Shown: one piece after another, positions 17,178 to 24,795 of the stretch | Numbering within the stretch: position 1 is the first letter of the stretch | Layout of the letters: each line of letters opens with the position of its first letter | Origin: Porticoccaceae bacterium | GTDB lineage: Bacteria > Pseudomonadota > Gammaproteobacteria > Pseudomonadales > Porticoccaceae | NCBI GenBank assembly: GCA_023228865.1 | Contig: JALOAH010000032.1 | Location: forward strand, 1 to 44,829 | DNA: 44,829 bases | Direction of reading: 5' to 3' | The notes under the pieces: model-generated | The model's database searches: none | What the model saw: only the letters and a program-made list of their open reading frames with translations | Told to the model about the DNA's origin: nothing | Made by a program: the position numbers and the translations under genes

Positions 17178-18395
17178 TCAGAAATTTGCCATCAGTGAAA
17201 ACCACACTTTTTCCGTATCCACAGAAAAATCATCGGCGTTGTAATCGGCGTATTTAAGCTCGACACTCAGATACTGATTGATTGGATAGGTGGCCACCAG
17301 GTCGACCTCGGAACCATAATTCATGCTGCCTTCGTCGGCGCTAAAATCGTGGTAGAAGGCGCCAACAGCAACCTTGCCAATTGAAGCGGTGATACCGCCA
17401 TAACTATCTTCGATGCCGTTGCTGGGGGTTGCCAGAAAAATATCCGCCCAGCCCTGAAATTTATGCAGCGTCGCCAGCGGCGTGGTAAATCCTTTAACGC
17501 CATCATCGCTGCCGAGCAACTCATACCCGGCAATCAGAGTCACAGGCTGTATTTTCACCTTGCCTTCCAGCGCCAGATAAAGGGCGTCATAAGCAATGGG
17601 GTTATCGCCGTAATCGGATTGAGTCGCCACGGTGGCGGAAATGGCAAAGGGATCAAAAACAGCGTCATAACCGACACCGTAAGTCATGCTCGACAACGCC
17701 GCCGCCTCGTCAAAATCCAGGGCGTAGACAAAGCCGTTGAGCTTGCCGCCGGGAATCGCCGCCGTCGCCAGCAGAATATGGGACTTGCTGTCGAATTCCG
17801 TGGCCTGGGAACTGGTGCCGGAGCCTTCAAAAATACGGTTCACATTCCAGATATAGCTGTAATCCAGAGTGTAACCGCCAGCGCCATGGTTGAAGGAAAC
17901 AGCGTCAAAGGTCTGTTCGTTCTGGCGCCAGGCAACACCGCCAACAAAGCGCTGTCCACCGTGGTTAATGCGCTGCCGCCCGGCGGTGGCGCTGGTTGCC
18001 GCGGAAAAGCCATATTTCAGCCAGGCCTGATTAATCTCGGTGCCCACCGGGTCGGCCACCACGGAGTGGGTGCCGAAATGACTGTCGTCCGTCATAAACG
18101 AGTTATAGTCATCAGCGCCAATGGTCATGACATCGTCAGCCTCCAGCAATGCGCTAAAGCCGCTGACAGTGGCTGTTTTGAGGGTCAAGCGACTCCTCAA
18201 TGTCGATGCCCTGGCATCTTCAAGAGCATTGTCCTGAGCGACTGTTTCATAGCGATAGCGCAAATTAAGGTTCGCGGAGCCCTCGGAAACCATTTTGGCA
18301 ACGGCATCCGTGACTGCTTCGCCCTGGGCACTCATTGCCAGCGCGGCCAGTGCCACTGCGGCTACAGGTCTGTAAACCCGAGATGAAATTTTCAT
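17178..18395 (-). CDS. alginate-export-family outer membrane porin
   Basis: A 405-residue beta-barrel protein. The signal peptide MKISSRVYRPVAAVALAALA ends near AQGEA. The mature part starts with NLNLRYRYETV and continues with alternating strands ending in the outer-membrane C-terminal Phe (VWFSLMANF). The pattern is that of the Alginate_exp-type porins. I use the ATG at 18395 because a GGAGAA ribosome site precedes it and the signal peptide starts there; the longer frame reads through the leader terminator. Same strand as nasT-nasS. I infer a nitrate or small anion porin under NasT control. The sequence does not prove the substrate. Confidence 0.8.
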   Translation of the reverse strand: MKISSRVYRPVAAVALAALAMSAQGEAVTDAVAKMVSEGSANLNLRYRYETVAQDNALEDARASTLRSRLTLKTATVSGFSALLEADDVMTIGADDYNSFMTDDSHFGTHSVVADPVGTEINQAWLKYGFSAATSATAGRQRINHGGQRFVGGVAWRQNEQTFDAVSFNHGAGGYTLDYSYIWNVNRIFEGSGTSSQATEFDSKSHILLATAAIPGGKLNGFVYALDFDEAAALSSMTYGVGYDAVFDPFAISATVATQSDYGDNPIAYDALYLALEGKVKIQPVTLIAGYELLGSDDGVKGFTTPLATLHKFQGWADIFLATPSNGIEDSYGGITASIGKVAVGAFYHDFSADEGSMNYGSEVDLVATYPINQYLSVELKYADYNADDFSVDTEKVWFSLMANF

Positions 18396-18420
18396 GCTGT
18401 TCTCCAGAAAAAAGTGAGCA

Positions 18421-18458
18421 AAAAATAAAAAAAGCCTGCCCGGTGAAGGGGCAGGCTT
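18421..18458 (-). terminator. intrinsic terminator in the porin leader
   Basis: On the minus strand a 10-base-pair stem AAGCCTGCCC / GGGCAGGCTT closes a CTTCACC loop and is followed by a T-rich tract (TTTTTATTTTT). It lies 26 bases before the porin ATG, and no gene upstream on this strand could use it, because the next gene is divergent. It must therefore act as an attenuator of the porin mRNA. Confidence 0.85.
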
Positions 18459-18467
18459 CATTACCTG
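18452..18467 (-). promoter_or_regulatory. ANTAR-type hexaloop hairpin (P2-like antiterminator)
   Basis: The leader RNA can form CAGGU-AAUGAA-GCCUG: a 5-bp stem with one U-G closing pair and a six-base loop having A at position 1 and G at position 4, the conserved loop bases of ANTAR targets. Its 3' arm is the 5' arm of the terminator stem, so the two structures exclude each other. This is the expected geometry of a NasT/NasR/EutV-controlled attenuator. Confidence 0.6.
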
Positions 18468-18494
18468 AATTTCTTGGCGATGTTTGCGTAGTGG

Positions 18495-18512
18495 ACGGAT
18501 TTCAAGAGCCAT
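18495..18512 (-). promoter_or_regulatory. tentative first hairpin (P1) of the ANTAR site
   Basis: AUGGCU-CUUGAA-AUCCGU can pair with one C-U mismatch and one U-G wobble, leaving a six-base loop with G at position 4 but C rather than A at position 1. It lies 27 bases before the P2 hairpin. This is a weak match, listed because ANTAR sites normally have two hairpins. Confidence 0.25.
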
Positions 18513-18528
18513 GCGCACAGACAACAAT

Positions 18529-18544
18529 TCAAATTTTGTGCCAA
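18529..18544 (-). promoter_or_regulatory. sigma-54-like promoter for the porin leader
   Basis: TTGGCACAAAATTTGA on the minus strand resembles the -24/-12 consensus TTGGCAC-N5-TTGC, with a perfect -24 half but GA instead of GC at -12. Transcription would begin about 12 bases downstream and give a leader of about 120 nt containing both hairpins. Sigma-54 control would suit a nitrogen gene, but the -12 mismatch keeps confidence low. Confidence 0.3.
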
Positions 18545-18702
18545 AAATTTTTCTCATGTTTTTCATGGCATTATCAAAAAATTTAACACTACTATTGCTT
18601 GCCTTGGCATTAAGTTGTGCAATCATCAGCACCAATACGCCGCCACCGCAAGGCCGTGCACCATTAACGACATTATTTTCCCGAGTGCAGAAGGGTTAGA
18701 AT

Positions 18703-19977
18703 GTGCAAAAACAGCAACCATTTGAAATGAAAAAAAAATCGCCACAATCAGCCATCCACGAAAACCTGCGCACTCTCTGCCTGATCAGACTGATTCCATT
18801 GATGGGCATGTTTTATGGCGCCTATTACCTGCTTGGCGAGGGCGCCACCCACTTGCACTGGGACTTTATTTTTGCCCTGCTGGGTTCTTTTATTTTAATG
18901 GTGGCAATTACCTGGCTGCGCAGTTTGCGCTCATCCGTCATTAGTCAGCGCGAGTTTTTTGCCCATCTGGCGGCGGACATTGGCATCTACACCTTATTGA
19001 TGTTTAACACTGGAGGGGCGGCTAACCCTTTTATTTCCTATCTGTTGGTGCCGGTGACCATCGCGGCCATAACCCTGCCCGCAGTGCTCACCTGGATTAC
19101 CGGCTTTATCTGCCTGGGCGCCTATTCCACGCTGCTGTTTTGGTATATTCCCCTGCCTATTATCGCCCCGGAGCACAGCCACCACAGCGCAGGACTCAAT
19201 CCGCATCTTGTCGGCATGTGGATGAATTTTGTCGTCAGCGCCGCATTGATTGCCTATTTCGTCAACAAAATGGCGCGCACAATTAACGAACAGGAAAAAA
19301 CCCTCAACCGGCAAAAAGAGCGGCAGCTGGAAGACGAACAGTTACTGGCGGTTGCCACCCTCGCCGCCAGCGCCGCCCATGAACTGGGCACGCCCCTCAA
19401 CACCATGAAACTGGTGCTAGCGGATCTCGAGCCGCCGCCTGGGGCGATGGCGGCGGATATAGACATTCTGCGCAACCAGATCGATCGCTGTCAGGCGACA
19501 CTGAAAAAATTGTCCGGCACTGCCCGCAGTTATTCCATAAAGGATCAGGGGGAAATTTCTGCGCAAACCTATTTCGACCAGCTTTTTGAAAACTGGCTGG
19601 TCATGCGCCCGGATGTTAATGCCCGTATTACCCTCAACGGCACTGAGAATACGGCCACGATTTTTCACCAGGGTCTCACCGCGTCCCTTTACAACCTCCT
19701 CAACAACGCTGCCGATGCCAGTGCAAAAGTGGACATTGGTGTCGACTGGAATAACCGGGAGGCGACCATCACCATCAGGGACTATGGCGCTGGCATCAGC
19801 ACCAGCATCACTGGCGACAAACCCCTGGAAAGCGACAAACCTTCCGGCATGGGACTGGGACTGTTTCTGACCCGCTCCATACTCGCCCGCCACGGCGGCA
19901 CAATTACCCTCACCACTCACAGTGACGGGGGTACTCAGGCTCGCGTGGTGATTCCCCTGAGGGCAAGCCATGACTGA
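18703..19977 (+). CDS. regB: redox sensor histidine kinase RegB/PrrB
   Basis: A 424-residue membrane kinase with about six N-terminal transmembrane helices. Between them is GGAANPF (104-110), matching the conserved GGxxNPF quinone-binding loop of RegB. The H-box AHELGTPLNT has the phospho-acceptor His226. Cys263 in DRCQATL lies 37 residues on, close to the redox-active Cys of Rhodobacter RegB. The ATP-binding domain has NLLNNAADAS (N box), DYGAG and GMGLGLFL. The GTG start is preferred because AAGGG lies 7-8 bases upstream; an in-frame ATG at 18727 lacks a ribosome site. Overlaps regA by 8 bases. It should signal respiratory quinone state to regA. Confidence 0.92.
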   Translation: MQKQQPFEMKKKSPQSAIHENLRTLCLIRLIPLMGMFYGAYYLLGEGATHLHWDFIFALLGSFILMVAITWLRSLRSSVISQREFFAHLAADIGIYTLLMFNTGGAANPFISYLLVPVTIAAITLPAVLTWITGFICLGAYSTLLFWYIPLPIIAPEHSHHSAGLNPHLVGMWMNFVVSAALIAYFVNKMARTINEQEKTLNRQKERQLEDEQLLAVATLAASAAHELGTPLNTMKLVLADLEPPPGAMAADIDILRNQIDRCQATLKKLSGTARSYSIKDQGEISAQTYFDQLFENWLVMRPDVNARITLNGTENTATIFHQGLTASLYNLLNNAADASAKVDIGVDWNNREATITIRDYGAGISTSITGDKPLESDKPSGMGLGLFLTRSILARHGGTITLTTHSDGGTQARVVIPLRASHD

Positions 19978-20506
19978 GCACGTGGATTTTCTCATTATTG
20001 ATGACGACATTACCTTCGCCAGGGTTCTGGCGCGCAGCCTGGCAAAAAGGGGCTACCAGGTCGCCACGGCTCAGGATGACGACGGCGCGCTCCAGGCCTG
20101 CAGCGCCCGCACACCCGCCAACATCGTTCTCGATTTGAAACTACAGCAGAGCTCCGGCCTCAATCTGATCGCCCGTCTCAAACACCTGTTGCCCACCGCC
20201 CGCATTGTCATTCTCACCGGCTATTCCAGCATTCCCACCACGGTGGAAGCCATCAAGCTGGGCGCCACCAACTACCTGTGCAAACCCGCTTCCGTGGATG
20301 AAATTATCGACGCCTTTGGCCACACCCAGGCCAATCCCGGTGTTGATGTCCCCCTCCAGCCGCCCTCGGTGGATCGCCTTGAATGGGAACATATTCAGCG
20401 AGTGCTGAGCGACAATGAGGGCAATATTTCTGCCACCGCGAGAGCCTTGAATATGCATAGGCGCACCCTGCAGAGAAAGCTGCAAAAACGGCCGGTTAAA
20501 AACTGA
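19970..20506 (+). CDS. regA: response regulator RegA/PrrA
   Basis: A 178-residue regulator. The receiver domain has an acidic pocket at Asp11-Asp13, phospho-acceptor Asp55 (IVLDLKL) and the switch/lysine segment VILTGYSS...CKPAS. A short linker leads to a Fis-like helix-turn-helix (SDNEGNISATARALNMHRRTLQRKL) at the C terminus, the RegA hallmark. The overlap with regB indicates one mRNA. In relatives it controls respiration, nitrogen and carbon genes according to redox state. Here the nearby nitrate and porin genes could be among its targets, though no binding site was identified. Its 3' end overlaps the convergent DUF2061 gene by 11 bases. Confidence 0.92.
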   Translation: MTEHVDFLIIDDDITFARVLARSLAKRGYQVATAQDDDGALQACSARTPANIVLDLKLQQSSGLNLIARLKHLLPTARIVILTGYSSIPTTVEAIKLGATNYLCKPASVDEIIDAFGHTQANPGVDVPLQPPSVDRLEWEHIQRVLSDNEGNISATARALNMHRRTLQRKLQKRPVKN

Positions 20507-20720
20507 AGGACGCCATTTTGCCGCTGTCCATAGCCGCCGGTTTTGCCCTTCGCGCTTCCCGCTGCTTCCAGACTTTTTCATGGAAGTAAAACGCCACCGT
20601 ATTCACCGCAGGTTCAACCACCGCCAGGGCGCCGCCGATCACCAGGCTGCCCGTCATCAGGTAGGCCACACTGAATGCGATTGAGAAATGCATAATGGCG
20701 AAGGTGATTGTCTTGGTCAT
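20496..20720 (-). CDS. DUF2061-type small membrane protein
   Basis: A 74-residue protein with two hydrophobic helices (IMHFSIAFSVAYLMTGSLVIGGALAVV) followed by the conserved segment EPAVNTVAFYFHEKVW typical of DUF2061 inner membrane proteins. It has no known activity. GGGAGAG lies 5 bases before the ATG. A Fur-box-like palindrome sits upstream. The C-terminal tail (MDSGKMASFSF) overlaps the regA end on the other strand. Confidence 0.8.
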   Translation of the reverse strand: MTKTITFAIMHFSIAFSVAYLMTGSLVIGGALAVVEPAVNTVAFYFHEKVWKQREARRAKPAAMDSGKMASFSF

Positions 20721-20751
20721 GGTGGCTCTCCCGCCGGATCATTGCTGACAA

Positions 20752-20770
20752 GAGAATAATAGTTATTATC
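20752..20770. promoter_or_regulatory. Fur-box-like palindrome
   Basis: GAGAATAATAGTTATTATC agrees with the 19-base Fur consensus (GATAATGATAATCATTATC) at 15 positions. It lies 32-50 bases upstream of the DUF2061 start and overlaps an AT-rich promoter-like region on the minus strand (TTGATA with a TATAA word 18-19 bases on). Iron-responsive repression of the small membrane protein is possible. AT-rich context makes chance matches more likely. Confidence 0.4.
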
Positions 20771-20844
20771 ATTTATAATTTAAAATATATTGTTGGTATC
20801 AAATTGATAGCAAATAACTATAAATTGCCACAGCGCAGCTGGCT

Positions 20845-21315
20845 TCAGGATGAAAGGGCGCGCCTGCTACGAAAAAAACCTGTGATGATTTGGCTACAGG
20901 CGTCGGCAAGCACTCCCTCGGCCCATTCAACTTTATGGTTGTAGTGGCGACTGTCCAGAAGCTGTAACTGACTCACCACGGCGCCCGCTCTGGGTTCGCG
21001 GGCGCCAAACACCAGGCGGCCAATGCGGGCGTGAATCAATGCGCCCACACACATGGTACAGGGCTCAATGGTGACATAGAGGGTGGTGCCGGGAAGGCGA
21101 TAATTGCCGACAGCCGAGGCCGCATCGCGCAGACAGTGGATTTCCGCATGGCAACTGGGATCGCAGGCGGCAATGGGATGATTGAAGCCGCGGCCTATAA
21201 CCTCGCCATTGGCCACCAGCACCGCACCCACAGGCACCTCGCCGCCATCGTAGGCGCGTTGCGCCATTGCCAGCGCTTGCTGCATCCAGATTTCATCGTC
21301 GCTTTGCTGCTGCAC
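20845..21315 (-). CDS. tadA: tRNA adenosine(34) deaminase TadA
   Basis: A 156-residue zinc-dependent deaminase. His56-Ala-Glu58 and Pro85-Cys86-x2-Cys89 form the zinc and proton-shuttle site. The region GGEVPVGAVLV and the ending RSRR are typical of TadA, which converts A34 to inosine in tRNA-Arg(ACG). The start is a GTG with GGTGA upstream; an ATG ten codons later is possible. A housekeeping gene, standing alone between the DUF2061 protein and a small divergent frame. Confidence 0.93.
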   Translation of the reverse strand: MQQQSDDEIWMQQALAMAQRAYDGGEVPVGAVLVANGEVIGRGFNHPIAACDPSCHAEIHCLRDAASAVGNYRLPGTTLYVTIEPCTMCVGALIHARIGRLVFGAREPRAGAVVSQLQLLDSRHYNHKVEWAEGVLADACSQIITGFFRSRRALSS

Positions 21316-21444
21316 CGGTTTTTCACCCGTTCGCTATTCCGATTCAGCCGCAATTGTAATCGGCCTCCGCCTTGACGGGAAATAAACCGTGATAGCATTG
21401 CCACTGTGTACTGACCTGGAGCCGCAAAGTGGCTGTGACAAACC

Positions 21445-21678
21445 ATGATTAAACTGGGAAAACGCATCGCCATTATCGCCATGCTCTTGGCGCTGCTGTG
21501 TATCGCACCTATCGCCCTCTATATTGCCTTTGGCCCGGAAGATGGCAATCCCATCGGCCTGGGGTTGCTGATGGTCATTGGCATGCCGTTTTTTTCCTCC
21601 ATCTCCGTGATCGGCCTGGGTATCTGGGCTGTCGGTGAAATTCGCCTGGGGAAAAATCAGCGCAACTCCCCCCATTGA
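21445..21678 (+). CDS. small hypothetical membrane protein
   Basis: A 77-residue frame with two hydrophobic segments (IAIIAMLLALLCIAPIALYIAF and GLLMVIGMPFFSSISVIGLGIWAV) and a charged tail. The start is an ATG, with only a weak ribosome site. I do not recognise a family. The clean helix-loop-helix pattern and lack of a competing gene support it being real, but it may be an orphan. Confidence 0.5.
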   Translation: MIKLGKRIAIIAMLLALLCIAPIALYIAFGPEDGNPIGLGLLMVIGMPFFSSISVIGLGIWAVGEIRLGKNQRNSPH

Positions 21679-21862
21679 TGCAACCTCGCATTCTTGTCTC
21701 GCATCCATGCCCTGACAATCGTGATAGGAGCTGCGAGCCAACACCAGCCATTTTTTACCCTCAACAGCTTTAGCGCACAGGCAACGGATCGCAAACAGAT
21801 TGTGGAACAGCAAGTCTTACGCCCAGCCAAACGTGCCCGACTTTAAATATCTGATTTTTCAT

Positions 21863-21903
21863 ATATATAAATACTTATATATTAAAAATTTCAACGGTAT
21901 AAT
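21863..21903 (+). promoter_or_regulatory. ars operon promoter with perfect palindrome
   Basis: ATATATAA-ATAC-TTATATAT (21863-21882) is an 8-4-8 perfect inverted repeat. A TATAAT -10 box follows at 21898-21903, so the palindrome covers the -35 region. It ends 47 bases before the ArsC-ArsR start. A dimeric ArsR-type repressor bound there would block RNA polymerase. The sequence symmetry is direct; binding by the fusion protein is inference. Confidence 0.55.
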
Positions 21904-21929
21904 CGGTCGCAATCACCAGAGAAGCTGCC

Positions 21930-22700
21930 ATGAAAAAATCCGTTCTCTTTCTGTGTACGGCAAACTCCGCCCGCTCCATTATGGCGGAAGCTGTGCTGCG
22001 CTCCCAGGCGGGCGACCTGTTTGATGTTTTCAGCGCCGGCACAGAACCGGGGCGGGTAGACAGCCGTGCCGTCGATGCCCTGGTCTCGTTCGGCATCGAA
22101 CCCGGCAAACCCAGTGCCAAATCCGTGGCCAGTCTCGCGGATCGCCATTTTGATTTTGTCATTACCCTGTGCAGCAAGGCGCGCCAGGAATGCCGCCACT
22201 GGCCGGGCAGCGGCGTGGTGATGGACTGGGACTTTGCCGACCCGGCCCAGAGCCATGATCCCCGCGCCTTCAAGCACTGCCTTCAGGAAATCAGTGAGCG
22301 CATTCGCCTCTTCGTGCTCGTCAACAGCAAACAGACCACAAATAAAAGCAAAGCCCTGTCGGCGCTCGCATTCTTTAAAGCCCTGGCGGATGAAACCCGA
22401 TTGCTGAGCCTGCTGCTTATTCAGGAAGAAGACGAATTGTGCGTCTGTGAGCTGGTGGCGGCGCTGGATATGCCGCAACCGAAAATTTCCCGCCACCTTG
22501 CCCAGCTGCGCACCCTGGGTGTGCTCCTGGATCGCCGCCAGGGGCAGTGGATCTACTACCGCATTCACCCCCTCCTCAGTGAGTGGATGGCAAATGTATT
22601 GCGTCAGACCGGAGACAACAATCAGGCATTGCTGCAACAAAGTAGCGCTCGGCTGGCTGCCATGGCAGACAGGCCAACCACCTGCGCAAGCTCCCGTTAA
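21930..22700 (+). CDS. arsenate reductase-ArsR repressor fusion
   Basis: A 256-residue two-domain protein. Residues 1-135 are a low-molecular-weight-phosphatase-type arsenate reductase: the C-x5-R-S loop starts at Cys9 (CTANSARS), and Cys81 and Cys88 stand where thioredoxin-coupled ArsC keeps its two resolving cysteines. Residues 140-250 are an ArsR/SmtB winged helix with ELCVCEL (169-175), the As(III)-binding motif, and the recognition helix [12 protein letters not shown]. So the enzyme that makes arsenite is joined to the arsenite-sensing repressor of its own operon. It is the first gene, followed 22 bases later by acr3. No frameshift artefact is seen; the linker reads through cleanly. Confidence 0.9.
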   Translation: MKKSVLFLCTANSARSIMAEAVLRSQAGDLFDVFSAGTEPGRVDSRAVDALVSFGIEPGKPSAKSVASLADRHFDFVITLCSKARQECRHWPGSGVVMDWDFADPAQSHDPRAFKHCLQEISERIRLFVLVNSKQTTNKSKALSALAFFKALADETRLLSLLLIQEEDELCVCELVAALDMPQPKISRHLAQLRTLGVLLDRRQGQWIYYRIHPLLSEWMANVLRQTGDNNQALLQQSSARLAAMADRPTTCASSR

Positions 22701-22722
22701 CGCCACAACCCGAAGGTACAGT

Positions 22723-23751
22723 ATGGGAATTTTTGAACGCTATCTGACTCTCTGGGTGGGGCTTTGCATCATTGTCGGCGTCATTCTGGGTAATTTTTCC
22801 CCCGGTCTGTTTACGCAGGTGGCGGCGCTGGAATATGCCCATGTTAATCTCGTGGTGGCGGTGTTTATTTGGGTGATGATCTACCCGATGATGGTGCAGA
22901 TCGATTTTCGCGCCGTTCGCGATGTGGGTAGACGCCCCAAAGGCCTGCTGCTGACCCTGGTCATCAACTGGCTGATCAAACCCTTCACGATGGCGGCGCT
23001 GGGCTGGCTGTTTTTCCGCGTCCTCTTTGCCGACTGGGTCGACCCCCACAGCGCGGGAGAATATATCGCCGGCATGATTCTCCTTGGCGTTGCCCCTTGT
23101 ACGGCCATGGTGTTTGTGTGGAGCCAGCTCACCAAGGGCGACCCCAACTACACCTTGGTGCAAGTGTCCATCAACGACATTATTATGGTGTTTGCCTTTG
23201 CGCCCCTCGCTGCCTTTTTGCTGGGTGTCAGCGATATCAGCGTACCCTGGGAAACCCTGCTGCTGTCCACCGTTCTCTACGTGGTGCTGCCGCTGATAGC
23301 CGGTGTGTTGACCCGCCACTGGCTGGAACGCAAGGGCGACAGCGCAGGCCTCGACAGATTTCTCCACACCCTCAAACCCTGGTCAATTCTCGGCCTATTG
23401 GCAACGGTAGTGCTGTTGTTTGGTTTTCAGGCGCAAACCATTATCGCCCAACCCCAGACCATCGGCCTTATCGCCATACCTCTACTGATTCAGACCTACG
23501 GTATTTTTATCATCGCCTATGCCGCTGCCCACTGGTTGCGCCTGCCCCACAACGTGGCTGCACCCGCCTGCATGATCGGCACCTCGAATTTTTTTGAACT
23601 GGCAGTGGCGGTGGCCATCTCCCTGTTTGGCCTTCATTCCGGCGCTGCCCTGGCAACGGTGGTAGGCGTGCTGGTTGAAGTGCCGGTGATGCTGTCCCTG
23701 GTGGCCATTGCCAATCGCACCCGCCATTGGTTTGACGGCAGTTCGCACTAA
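22723..23751 (+). CDS. acr3: arsenite efflux permease Acr3
   Basis: A 342-residue inner-membrane protein with about ten helices of the Acr3 (bile/arsenite transporter) family. [13 protein letters not shown] and [12 protein letters not shown], the latter with the conserved functional Cys, are family signatures, as is [18 protein letters not shown]. It exports arsenite released by arsenate reductase. The ATG at 22723 is chosen because the upstream frame overlaps the ArsR domain in another register; GAAGG lies upstream. Second gene of the ars operon. Confidence 0.93.
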   Translation: MGIFERYLTLWVGLCIIVGVILGNFSPGLFTQVAALEYAHVNLVVAVFIWVMIYPMMVQIDFRAVRDVGRRPKGLLLTLVINWLIKPFTMAALGWLFFRVLFADWVDPHSAGEYIAGMILLGVAPCTAMVFVWSQLTKGDPNYTLVQVSINDIIMVFAFAPLAAFLLGVSDISVPWETLLLSTVLYVVLPLIAGVLTRHWLERKGDSAGLDRFLHTLKPWSILGLLATVVLLFGFQAQTIIAQPQTIGLIAIPLLIQTYGIFIIAYAAAHWLRLPHNVAAPACMIGTSNFFELAVAVAISLFGLHSGAALATVVGVLVEVPVMLSLVAIANRTRHWFDGSSH

Positions 23752-23772
23752 TTTTTGACAGGAGTTTTTACC

Positions 23773-24789
23773 ATGACCATCAAGATCGGCATCAACGGCT
23801 TTGGCCGCATGGGGCGCCTTACCCTCAGGACGCTGTTTGACAGAGCGAACATCCGCTGCATTCAGATCAATGACCCCGCAGGAGGTGCAGCAACCCTCGC
23901 CCACCTGCTGAACTTTGATTCGGTACACGGTCGTTGGCGCCATCAAGCCGAGGCGGATGGCAGCACCATAACCATTAACAACGGCAAACCCATCGCCGTG
24001 ACCGCCAACAAAACCATTGCTGACAGCGACTGGTCGGGCTGTGACCTGGTGATCGAAGCCTCTGGCAAAATGAAAACCAAAGCGGTACTGGGCGAGTATC
24101 TGGCTCAGGGCGTCAAACGCGTGGTGGTGACCGCGCCCGTGAAAGAAGACGGGGTGCTCAATGTGGTCATGGGTGTCAACGATCACCTCTACGACCCGGC
24201 ACAGTTTCCTATTGTCACTGCAGCTTCTTGTACCACCAACTGTCTCGCGCCTGTAGTCAAGGTGATCCATGAAACCCTGGGCATTGTCCACGGATCCATG
24301 ACCACCATTCACAGCATTACCAACACCCAGACCATTCTCGACGCCCCCCACAAGGATTTGCGCCGCGCCCGCGCCTGCGGCGAAAGCCTGATTCCCACCA
24401 CCACCGGCTCGGCCACCGCCATCACCCACATCTTTCCCGAACTCAAGGGCAAACTGAATGGCCATGCGGTGCGGGTGCCATTGGCCAACGCCTCGCTGAC
24501 AGACTGTGTCTTTGAAGTGGCGCGGCCAACCAGCGTCGAAGAGGTCAACGATCTCCTCAGGGCAGCTGCCGACAACGAACTGAATGGCATTCTTGGTTAT
24601 GAGGAGCGGCCGCTGGTCTCCATCGATTATCGAACTGATCCCCGTTCCAGCATTATCGACGCCCTGTCCACGCTGGTCATCAACGGCACCCAGGTAAAAA
24701 TTTACGCCTGGTACGACAACGAATGGGGCTACGCCAATCGCACGGCGGAACTTGCCCTCAAGGTTGCCGCCCGCGATCAGGTGAGATAA
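23773..24789 (+). CDS. ArsJ-associated glyceraldehyde-3-phosphate dehydrogenase
   Basis: A 338-residue type I GAPDH. The N terminus [12 protein letters not shown] binds NAD. The catalytic Cys is in AASCTTNC and the C-terminal domain keeps YDNEWGY. In ars operons the enzyme uses arsenate in place of phosphate to form unstable 1-arseno-3-phosphoglycerate, which ArsJ exports. This gives a second arsenate resistance route besides ArsC/Acr3. The start is the ATG at 23773 with GGAG 9 bases before it; a TTG six codons upstream is less likely. arsJ follows 6 bases after the stop. Confidence 0.92.
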   Translation: MTIKIGINGFGRMGRLTLRTLFDRANIRCIQINDPAGGAATLAHLLNFDSVHGRWRHQAEADGSTITINNGKPIAVTANKTIADSDWSGCDLVIEASGKMKTKAVLGEYLAQGVKRVVVTAPVKEDGVLNVVMGVNDHLYDPAQFPIVTAASCTTNCLAPVVKVIHETLGIVHGSMTTIHSITNTQTILDAPHKDLRRARACGESLIPTTTGSATAITHIFPELKGKLNGHAVRVPLANASLTDCVFEVARPTSVEEVNDLLRAAADNELNGILGYEERPLVSIDYRTDPRSSIIDALSTLVINGTQVKIYAWYDNEWGYANRTAELALKVAARDQVR

Positions 24790-24795
24790 ATCGAG

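Noticed and set aside
17178..18635. Longer porin frame starting at 18635
   Set aside because: It crosses an intrinsic terminator and precedes a clear ribosome site and signal peptide at 18395.
22447..22722. N-terminal extension of Acr3 from 22447
   Set aside because: It overlaps the ArsR domain out of frame and adds Arg/Trp-rich sequence unlike any Acr3 start.
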